This document shows positions 28,301 to 40,300 of a stretch of 64,000 bases of DNA, in pieces. Source of the DNA: Cordylochernes scorpioides (Eukaryota > Arthropoda > Arachnida > Pseudoscorpiones > Chernetidae); NCBI GenBank assembly GCA_030710605.1, contig CP092882.1:16552062-16616061 (forward strand), given 5' to 3'. The notes under the pieces were generated by a model. It worked only from the letters and a program-made list of their open reading frames with translations. It was not told the origin of the DNA and ran no database searches. Each line of letters starts with the position of its first letter. The first letter of the stretch is position 1. Made by a program: the position numbers and the translations under genes.

Positions 28301-31300
28301 ACATTCATTCTTCATTGTTGGCTTTTTATATTATATTTACTCTTCATTGTTGGCTTTTTATCTTACATTCATTCTTCATTGTTGGCTTTTTATATTACAT
28401 TTACTATTCATTGTTGGCTTTTTATCTTACATTCACTCTTCATTGTTGGCTTTTTATCTTACATTCATTCTTCATTGTTGGCTTTTTATATTACATTCAC
28501 TCTTCATTGTTGGCTTTTTATCTTACATTCATTCTTCATTGTTGGCTTTTTATATTACATTCACTCTTCATTGTTGGCTTTTTATCTTACATTCACTCTG
28601 TTGGCTTTTTATATTACATTTACTCTTCATTGTTGGCTTTTTATCTTACATTCACTCTTCATTGTTGGCTTTTTATATTATATTTACTCTTCTTTGTTGG
28701 CTTTTTATCTCACATTCATTCTTCATTGTTGGCTTTTTATATTACATTCACTCTTCATTGTTGGCTTTTTATCTTACATTCATTCTTCATTGTTGGCTTT
28801 TTATATTACATTCACTCTTCATTGTAGGCTTTTTATCTTACATTCACTCTGTTGGCTTTTTATATTACATTTACTCTTCATTGTTGGCTTTTTATCTTAC
28901 ATTCACTCTTCATTGTTGGCTTTTTATATTATATTTACTCTTCTTTGTTGGCTTTTTATCTTACATTCATTCTTCATTGTTGGCTTTTTATATTACATTT
29001 ACTCTTCATTGCTGGCTTTTTATCTTACATTGACTCTTCATTGTTGGCTTTTTATCTTACATTTACTATTCATTGTTGGCTTTTTATCTTACATTCACTC
29101 TTCATTGTTGGCTTTTTATCTTACATTCATTCTTCATTGTTGGCTCTTTATATTACATTCACTCTTCATTGTTGGCTTTTTATCTTACATTCATTCTTCA
29201 TTGTTGGCTTTTTATATTACATTCACTCTTCATTGTTGGCTTTTTATATCATATAGAAAATCATAGTTTTATCTAGTGAACATTTTTTCCCGTGTCACAT
29301 TGCCATGTCATCCTGAGATAATCTTACTTTTGATAAATAATATTTAAGATAACAAACTTAGTGATAAGAAAACTTGTTATCATCGTCACAATGGGGGAGC
29401 TGCTTGCGAGTTAAATCTACAAATCTGCAAGTAACTCTAAGGATATTCAAGATATTCATGAAATTATTTTTCAAAAACCTTCCCGGTGATATACCTAATA
29501 ATATCCCAAAATTTCACGGCGATTGGATGTATGGTTTTTGAATCTATAGAGTACAAACAAACAAACAAACAGACAGACATTCAATTTTATATATATTGAT
29601 AATATTCGTTAGGCAAACTTTCACTCGGATAAAACCCGGGCGAAGCCGGGTACACACATCCGCTAGTTTATAATAAAATATAATGCGGCTTATGGTTGTA
29701 GAACGACGTTTGACAATTATACCGCAAATGTTTCTTTTGAACGAAAAATCGAAATTTATTTTAAGGAGAAATAACGATTATTTATATCCTTAGGGATGAA
29801 GTATGAAAGGATGAATTGTGAAGAGTAATGATGAACGGAAAAATAAAAGTGTCCAGGGATGGGAATCGAATCCACAGTGTTCCGCTTACCGGGCAGATGC
29901 CATGTCCACTAGGCTACCCTGGACATATTTTTTCGTTCGTAAATAATACATAAAGTAATTTATACTACAATATAATACGGCTTGTGATTGTAAAACGACA
30001 TTTGAAAATTATCCAGCATGAGTTTCTTTTCAACGAAAAATCAAAATTTATTTTAATTAAAATAGGAGGATAATTTTCATATGTCGTTTTACAATCACAA
30101 GCCGTATTATATTGTATTACTTAATGGTATTTTTTGTAATCGTGTCATCTTTAAAGAAAATCAGAAGAATAATTAATTACTATCAAGTAGTTTTATTTTA
30201 AACTAGCCGAATGATCCGGGCAACGCCCGGGTTTTACCCGATTAAATGTTTTTATTCAAATACTATTCGTTACAATTATAAATTGGCACCGTGGATGTCA
30301 CTTTTGTGAAACGTCCCGCTCTAAACTTTGTGTGTTTTTAAAATATAAAAATAAATATGTAAATTTTCACAACGATATTTGAAAATTATATTATTTTGAT
30401 TTTCAAATACTATTCGTTACAATTATAAATTGGCGCCGTGGATGTCACTCTTGTGAAACGTCCCGCTCCAAACTTTGTGTCTGAGAAGCGATATTTTTAT
30501 AGAAAGATGATCTGGCTTTTGTTTTCTGCTCGAATGAATGTTTTTCTGTTAGAATTTTGTTCCTGCGTACAAAATAATGAACTGGTTTCACCCGTGGTCT
30601 CTGCTTTTTGGAATTTTTCCCGATATAATTTTGTATCTGATAATCAAACATGATACAGCAATATCGTCATCATCATTTTCTGACTAAAAATATATAGTTT
30701 TAATAATTGATTTATATATTTTTTAAAATAGCCTATCGTCTTCCCCGTATTTTTTTACCTATGTATGGAAATTTTGGTTTGAATTAGTGAACTACTGCGA
30801 ATTTGTATACCGGACATACAAACAAACATACAAACATTCATTTTTATATATATAAGATTACTTGAAGAAAATTACGCATTAAATATTTGCACACTTATAT
30901 AGAGAATTTATTAAATTAATTCTGTATTAGTGAATTTCAAAAATAGGTAAGTTAACTCTACATATTTAATAAGTATTTTAAAAGAGTCACATATTATAAA
31001 ACTATTGTCAAAAAATGTAGAATTTTCAATGAATTAAAATAAATATATATTTTTTAATTATTAATCTGTTTATAAAATAATGAATATTTTGATATAAAAT
31101 TCATTATTCAATCAATATTTTCGTACACTTATTTTTTCTACCTCTTGTTTTTATATTTGAAAATATATAACACAAAAAAAATATTTATATAAATATATAT
31201 TAATATTTAAAACAAATATCTTATCAATATCACAATGTATTTCTGGCAAAACGTCATTTATAAGTTCTTGAAACTTTCTTGTGATGAAAGAAAAATGCTA

Positions 31301-34300
31301 AAAGACATTTTGAAACTCGTTTCAAATCGAAAACTTAGGAGTTTTGAAGATTGTTTTAAAACACAGAAGTTTTATAAGCTTTGCACTGAATCTAAAGCAG
31401 AGTATTTAGCCACAATAGATATTGCTAACCCTGAAAGAGTTTACAAAGTTATTCCAATATGTCTTGAAAGCGAACTTAATTCAACTTCAAAGGATGATTT
31501 CTGTTGGAACTTAAAGCAAATAAGATTAGAATTAAGAGCTTTCAAAGCTTTATCAACTTTAGAAATTGCCAATGACAATTTCTGTCTTCCAATTAAGAAA
31601 TGGATAGTTTGCGATACCAAATCCGAATTTTTGAAGTATTGTCCACAAAGTCAAATTTATACAGGAATTGACATTTCTAATGACAATTCAAAACATTTAT
31701 TTGCAGTTTATGAGATAGAAAGGATAGGAGAAACTCTTATTTCGTTTATGAAGAATCACAAGTTGACTGGACTTCAGTTTCGATCTATTTTCTACCAAGT
31801 ATCAACAGCTTTGAACCTTGCAGCAGAATTTTTAGGCTTTGAACACCGGAATCTTCATCCAAATAACATTCTAATATGTCCAACGAAGAAGACAGAAATA
31901 ACATACAACAGAAAAGAGGATAGTTTTTGTATAGAAACATTTGGATACCAAGTAAAATTGATAGATTATAGCTATTCAAGGTTTACCTATAAGTCAGTGA
32001 CCTATTTCAGCGAATATACCTCACCCTATTTACCTACTGTCGGCTGTCAGCTACCTTCCAAAAATCTTGGTAGATATCATATGGTAGACCGTTACTTTGT
32101 ACTCAGTAACCTTGATAAATGCTTCAATGACTTTGCCAAACACCAAGAGAAATATCCTGAAGATATTAAAAAAGAATTGCATTGGAATATTTATAACGAA
32201 CTTAGTAGTGTATACTAAACATATATTACAATCAATATCAAATGTATACTAGAATATTATGTATATTATGCAATTAATATAGAAATATGTTTGTAACATA
32301 AAAGTAAATATTATCAGTTGTTTGTAATACATTGTAAGATTATAAAAGAAATTAATAATATCAGTTAAAGGGACCTTAAAGTAAAATCTATTATGACAAC
32401 CACTATAATTATCACAATGATCTAAAGAAATTCAAACCTCAAAAACACTATTTCCAAATTTATTATGAAATTGACTACTGACGAACAGAAGGAATTTTAT
32501 CTGATAAAATGCTTGAATATACTGTAAAATACAAAAAAAAACAATAATATCAATAAAATAACCTTCATAAGAGATGAAAAGTGAAGATATTAGTCTAAAA
32601 ATTCCTTCTGAAAACTTGAATCACAGAAAAAAACAATAACTACCTGTTTATATTAAATATTATCAAAATGTATAGTATTAACTTTTTTGTCTTTTTTATG
32701 CTGTTTCATTGTTTGAGGACAAAAATAAAGTATTTTAGTCACCCCTTTATATATGTTTAACTTTTTTTCGGACTCCCTTTATAGACTTTATGAACTTTTT
32801 TGTTTGTTGTCTAATTTTATAGTTTTTCAAAAATATCTAATATTAGCGTAGGTTGCTTCTCTTTTGTGTGTAGTATTACCTTTATAGATTTGAAAAAAAA
32901 ATGAATGTATTTTTGGTCTGCCTTCATAGATTATAAAATCTTTTTGAATTTTCTACCTTTTAGAGATATTTCAATTAACCATTTCTCTGTTTTTATATAT
33001 CCTAAAAACTCCTAACACTTGCCTTTGTAGAATTGAACTTCTAAGTTTGTATATTGAGGAGTCATGTCAGTTTTAGGACTGTGTATGATTCATCTTAATT
33101 TTTTTAAATAGTCTTTAATGAAGAGTTTTACAGTATAGGTATTTATAAGAGGAGAGAAATAGTACGAAAAGAGTACTCTCAGAAATACGACTCAATAATC
33201 CAACATCACGAATTTGTAACGCCTGCCTCACAAAGTGCATCAATGTGTTTCCACCTATATGCATTCTTATATTAGTCCTAAAAATGCACATTCCAGTTTA
33301 TAACTAACTTTTTTAGTTTTGAAGATCATACTTTAGGTACCACTTATAAAGAGTAACACCCCAGGTCATAATATTTAGCATAAAGAATATATTCATTTCA
33401 TTTGCAGTGTATTTTTGTGTATTTGCAAAGTTGGTATTCCCTGTGGTACGAATTCCTAGGTTCTGGATGTCCTTTCTTCACAATTGAGTTTTCTTCTTCA
33501 TTTATCTATTCCCGCTATATGTTTTTTCTTCTTTTTTCTCACTTGTCCAAGTTTTTTTTTTTTTTATCAATTGACAGAGGACTTGTCATGGTTTAGTTTC
33601 ATTTTCTCTGTTTCTTTTTTGTAATTAGAAGGTTATGCTTTCAAGTTTTTCTGATTTTTTTTTCCTAGAAAAATTTAATGATTGTCTTATTATGAAGTCG
33701 TTTATGTTTTCTATCTTGAGATCCTTTCCAATGATACTGCTCCTGAAAAACCATGGGGCCCCTGTTATTTTCTTGATGATCTGATTTTCAAATTATTTCA
33801 ACGTAGTTTTTTTTTTTTTTATGAATATTGGTTGACCATAAGTGATAATTGGTCTTAAAATAAAAGTATAGATTGTTCGCTTTCAATGTAAGGGCAGCTT
33901 ACGCTTATAACACAGCTTCGTTAAAAATTTTCAGCCAAAATAGAACACCAAAACACCTCCTATAAACATGTGTCATGCAGGAAATACACTATTATATAGA
34001 AACTAGACGAATGGCCCGGGCAAAGCCCGGGTTTTACCCGAGTGCGTATATATTTTTAAAACGTTTTATTTCAAATACTATTCGTTACAATTATAAATTG
34101 GCGCCATGGATGTCACTCTTGTGAAACGTCCCGTTCCAAACTGTGTGTTTTTAAAATGTTTTAATTAAAATACTATTCGTTACAATTATAAATTGGCGCC
34201 GTGGATGTCATTCTTGTATAATATATAAATGAGTTTTAAAAATTGTAAAAAAAAAAAAATGCATCGGCCGGGAATCGAACCCGGGCCGCCCGCGTGGCAG

Positions 34301-37300
34301 GCGAGCATTCTACCACTGAACCACCGATGGTTATGAAAAATCCCATCCGTGAGCTTCAGACAAACAAACAGACAGAATAAGGCAAATATATAAGTAGATT
34401 TCGATATTTATTTTGAAAAATATTATCAAAAAGAACTCAAAAAAAGTTTTGAATAATTAAAAAAATAGTAAGCGTAGTATCAAATCACAAAAGATTTTTT
34501 TTATGGTACCATTTTTATAAATCCATTTATAGAATCTATTTAAGCGGAGTTATGAATAAAAGCGACAAAAATCAAATAAATAATATTTTTCTGTTTAGTC
34601 ACATTTCCCTTTCTGATTTGTATTAATCTATTAAACTGTATTGGATTACAATGGAATTTTTTAACATGAGAATAGGTGAAAAATATAATACTCTTGATAA
34701 AAAAAAGTAATAATGAATCAATTTTAGAAATTTTGTCTCAAAAGGAAAATTACATAAAAGCGAATTTTTCTTATTTATAACAAGGAAAATTTCGTAGAAT
34801 AATTTATTGTATTTATCATCAGAAAATTTGGATTCCCGCCAAGTTGCGTGCGTTCGTCTGCGAGAGAATTTCCCTCCATTTTGACAATAAAATTGCATCA
34901 ATGTGATATTTAAATGTTTAAAAAAAAAATCTATTTTAAAAACTAGTAAGAATCGAGATTCTATATAAAAAAATTCCAGGAAAAATATGGCTTTATGAAA
35001 TTTTAGATATAGAGAAAATGGCTTCTTATATTTTTATGCTAACGATTTTTAAGATCGTTTGTTAAATAATAAACATAATGGTGCAGTTATGAGTTTGTAA
35101 TTGTTTATGCTAACTATCAGAATTTTCTAGTTTTTTTTAAACGTTTTCATCGTAATTCCAAGGAATTATTAGCAGAAATTTTCTAAAATGATTTAGTACT
35201 ATTTGAGTAAGACTCGTATATTGTTTTCAAATTTTTGCCAAAATATTTAGTAAATTCACTGAGATGAATCAGCCAATTTCAAATTGATGATTTTTTAAAA
35301 TGATTTTCTTATATACATCAATAATGTATTGATACACGTGATGTATGCACGTTATATAAATTATCCATTTATAAATTAGTCTAATGATATATCCTCTTTC
35401 GCTCTAACCTGCTTTTTTCAATACAGTACAACCTCCTTTTAACGGACACCTCTCCTCAAAGGACAGTTTTCATTTGCAAAATTACCATTTTTACAATTTA
35501 TCAACTCTCCGGTAAGAGGACACCTCTCCCTAAAGGACACTTTGGCTCTGCAATTAGGTGTCCTTTATAGGGAGGTTCTACTATACCAACTATACTATTT
35601 CAGACTTTTTGGGATCCTCAACCTAAAACGACATATCTCTGGAGGTTTTTCCTAATAAATCTACCTGGCGTCCCCACCTGATAGCTCGGGCCTCTACTGT
35701 GACCTTATGAATCATCAAATAGTTAAGCGTGGTTGGTAGTTGGGACATCTGTACATACGCTCTTTAAACCTGGGTTGATCAAATAATCTTAATAATCATT
35801 ATAAAACATTTAATGACAAAATTTTCTCTATGAAATAATTTCTTTTAAAACTTTAGAAAGATAAAAATCCACAGTCTGTATTTAGAATATTGATACATAT
35901 TGATCTTGATGTATATAAGATCAAGAATTTCATGTAGAGTCTGCATAAATCAAATGGTGTACGTGGGTGACAAAATGTATCTATGAAATATTCTCTTTTA
36001 ATACTTTAAAAAGATAAATACACAGTCTGTATTCTGTATTTAGAATATAAATGTATATTGATCTTGATGCATATAAGAATGCCATGTAGAATTCACCTAT
36101 ATAAAATGATGAACGTAAAAAAGATAAAGTATTATTTATATCAATATTTCAGTCCAAATTACAATTCCATGTATGGCATCATATCGGAATAAAGATCCCA
36201 AATTGGAGATTTAAGACCTGGAAATTTTAGATTTGCTGGATAATATAAACTCCGATTGCATTATTATGTCTATTTTCCCATTTGACGCTGTTATGTCTGC
36301 TCTGGCAAAATTAGGTTAAATAGATGTAGTGGGAACATTTCTTCCTTGCTTTAATTCCTGACTTGAGTAATGCCAAGATCTTGAGACACTTTCAAGTTGC
36401 GAGTTGGTCTTTGCGCAAGCTGGAAGGCAATTAGTTCTTGATTGCTATCTCTTTCCACAAGAAAAATATCCTCAAAGATTGCTTCTTCATTTTAACTTTC
36501 CAATTTTTACCTGTTTACATATATTCAATTGGCACTTCTATTTTTCTTTTACAAAACTTTTATTTAGAATAATGTTTGTTTTTTTTTTTTAGATTTTTTT
36601 TTTTATACTTTATTCACTTTCATATATAAAAAATGATAATAAGAATTACAAAAATATGTGTGTATAAATACAAAATACAGTCTAACCTGTTTTTAAGCCT
36701 TTTTATTTCCAATTTAAAGAACCCTATCTCTGCGCGAAGCAAGCATAGACCAATACAAACGATAGATTGAATAGACACACAGTAATAAATATTTTTGTAA
36801 ATATTTCTGGTGGGATCAAGTCGATATTATTGTAAGCCCGTTTAAGAGGGAATAACGCTTGAAAGCTAGCGTTTTTTAAATAAAAAAGATACTCATTGTG
36901 AGAATATAATTGTAATTTTAACACAGTAATAAGTTGGATAAAATAAAATAATAAATCACGCCTTTAGATAGATAAAGATATTGGATATGGATATAAATGA
37001 TAATATAGGATGAGTAGTAACATAAAGGCAACCCAGGCTCCTGGAGTAATATAGGATGATATGAAATATTATGAAAATTAAAATATAATGATTTTACAAA
37101 TTTCGAAAATTCGAGAAGATAACCGTGATTAAGAGGATAGTGATTTAGTTAAATTTTAAACTATTTACTGTTTCTTATATATAAGTAGTTTAAATTCTTA
37201 GATTAATCAAATATATAAATGTCCGAGGATAAGTTTCTTTATTACACTTTTTTAGATTTGAATAGTGGTTTTAACAGGGTATTTTATTCTAAGGGATGGA

Positions 37301-40300
37301 GGGATGAAGTTATGTGTTTCACAAATTTTATTGAATTTTAGGTGCTTTCTCCATTTAGCCAAAGATAATGACTTGCTGTGAATCAAATTCATGTATTTGG
37401 TGTTTTCTTGGTTCATTTCCTCAATTTCGGTTTAGCTCAATATAATTCTAAGTTTAAATTCTTGTAAAAGTTCAACCCCACCAGCGATTGCAAGTAACAA
37501 AAAGGGGTTCTGGCATAGTAGTATATTGTTAATAAAAAGTCAAAATTTAACAAAATCAATAAAAAAAAAGGAAAAATAAACAATCCAATATGAAAACTGT
37601 CACAAAGTCGAAGAAAAATCGTCAAAAATCGAATAACCTCATATAAAACAAATGCAACTGAAATATAAAAACATTATTTATATGTTAAACATTAAAGCAT
37701 ATATATAAATATATTGGAGATAATGAAAATGTGGATTTACAGAAGAATTGAGAAAGTTAAAATGGAACTGATCAAATTTCCAATAAGGAAATTCTAAGAA
37801 AAAAAAAGAAAAGAAAAAGATAACTGGTCAGTCCTGTATACAAGGTGGCCCATAAATCCCGAACTCTTTTTATTTTTTTATTAAAAATCAAACTAGAATA
37901 TAAATTGTGTATTATAAGAAGGAAGTACTTGCTAGATAAAGAAGTTGTAAAGTATCTGGAAGAATATAAAGAAGAATGAGAAAAGATAAAAATGCAAATT
38001 ATTAAAATGATCACGGGACGCCATATTGCTAAACAAAACAACTGGTCAATAGTCAAACAAAATAGAAAGGGAAAGGCAACTACTGATTGTGCAACTAAAA
38101 GTTGCTGATGGTTTGAAAATAGAAAGGATTTTGCCAACAAAGTTCACTGCTTTTAACAAAATATACTATAGAAAAAGAATTAAAATGCAAATTAAAATTC
38201 AAAGATGATGCTTGAATAAAAGATATTTATATGCGGGAAAGGTACCCGCAAGTGTCGATTTTATTTCTAAAATACACGGCATTTCATATTTATATATTCC
38301 CTAATTAAAATTATTTTTCAAATAAAATTTAAAAACCTAGAAGGTTGTAAATAAATCTACAACATGAAAACCTCTATATTTCGGCCAAAATTGCTATCTT
38401 TATATAATGTCTTTTTAAAAGACCAAAAGATTTGTGTGCACAAATAGGGTTCAACTTTTTGGGAGCTCAATGCTTTTGAAATTTTGCACACTACAAGATA
38501 TATATATAATACATCTATCGGTTAAATTTTTTACCTTTTTGAAATTATATTTTATATATACTTCTACAGTCCTAGAAGCTTATGTCCATTAAAAAAAATC
38601 TGAAATATTTTCCTTAAAAATAAACAGACTATATATAAAAAAACAACAATAATACAATAGAGTTGAGCGGTATGGGGATTAATTTGAAAAAATAGATGAG
38701 AGGGTTCACTATTGATGAGCCAACCCCTCTGTTTATTTTTCATATCATCCCAGTATGGCTTGCAGAAGTAGTTTGAAATAATTTATACGAAAAAAAAAAA
38801 GATCACATTAGTTTCAAAAAGTATTAAAATGATTCGATTTTATAGAGATTCAAGGAAACTCTATTCATTTATCTATTTTACATTGTAGATCGGTGGTCGG
38901 TGGAAGGCTGGTTAAACCGTTTGGTTTTAGACCACTAGGACCCGGGTTCGATTCCCGCATTGGACACTTTTTTCTGTTAAAAAAAAATGCTCCAATGGCC
39001 CCCGATTCTTGCAAAAGTCCAACCCCACCAGCGAGTGCAAGTAACCAAACGGGGCTCTGGTATTTGTAAGTGCAAAGTCGAACTGCTTTTCACATGTGTA
39101 GACATGTGGTGCGCTTACAGTAAAAGCAGTCGCTAACTACCCACCATGATTATCATGGCCTGTACCACGTGTACTAGGGATAAGCAAAAAAAACATTGTA
39201 GATCAAATTAATTTTCTTAGGAACATTGAAATTTTTTGAAAATTTAGTTTTCCTATGTATTCTATAACCTGGGAATCTAGAAGGCGATTATGCGATTAAA
39301 CAAATTTGCCAGATCATAACATAATTTGAACATTTGAATGTTCCGGATGAAAAAGAATAGAATCAACAATAGTTAGATTGTATGCAAATTTCTTGAAAGG
39401 TATCAGAGACTGTATATACCAGATACTGGACATAACAGAATCATTATCAGATTGTATACAAGTTACGCGAAATTCAATCTGGTATGCTACTTGCCAGATA
39501 ATGGACATACAAAATAAATTAAAATATCTTCAAGGTACGCATAATACACTATAGCAGTTACTGTGAACATACCAGAAACCCTATAATCCATTTCAGAAAG
39601 ATTTTATGCAAAGTAGACATGTACCAAAGGATGTTTTACATACCATATCAGTCATATCAGATAGATTGAAAGATACGCGTAATGTATAATATAGCAACGA
39701 CTGAACATACCAGAAACTTTATAATACATTTCATGTGGACTTTTTACAAAGTATGCGACACGTACCATTGGCTGTTTACACCATCTATTGTGCATACACT
39801 ATCAGCCATACTAGATAGATTGTCTGAAAGATACACGGAATGCAGTCGAGATGGTATCTACCAACTATTGTACAAACCAGAAACGTTACCATCCATACCA
39901 GATAGATTGTCTGCAATATAACGCAGAATCTACTCGAGATGGTATTTATGCCAACTACAGGAAAAACCAGAAACGTTACCATCCATACCAAATAGATTGC
40001 AAGATACGCGGAATGTACTCGAGATGGCATTTACCAACTACTGGACAAACAAGAAACGTTACCATCCATACAAGATAGATTGCAATATGCACGGAATGTA
40101 CTAGAGATGGTATCTACCAACTACTGGACAAAAAAGAAACGTTACAATCCATACCAGATAGATTGCAATATGCACGGAATGTACTAGAGATGGTATCTAC
40201 CAACTACTGGACAAACAAGAAACGTTACCATCCATACCAGATAGATTGCAATATACACGGAATGTACTCGAGATGGTATCTACCAACCGATGGACAAACT

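Larger units (their letters stand above)
27147..29668 (+). mobile_element. Helitron 2, same family, split by Helitron 3
   Basis: 5' part 27147-27560 matches 22365-22740. 3' part 29600-29668 ends with the hairpin plus ccgctag/t. The opposite-strand Helitron 3 occupies the middle. Confidence 0.75.

Noticed and set aside
27878..29276. Hydrophobic 134-462 codon ORFs, membrane-protein-like
   Set aside because: They read a 32-bp minisatellite inside a Helitron.
37772..38140. Minus-strand 122-codon hydrophobic ORF
   Set aside because: Low-complexity AT-rich sequence with a mariner-end scrap; no domain.
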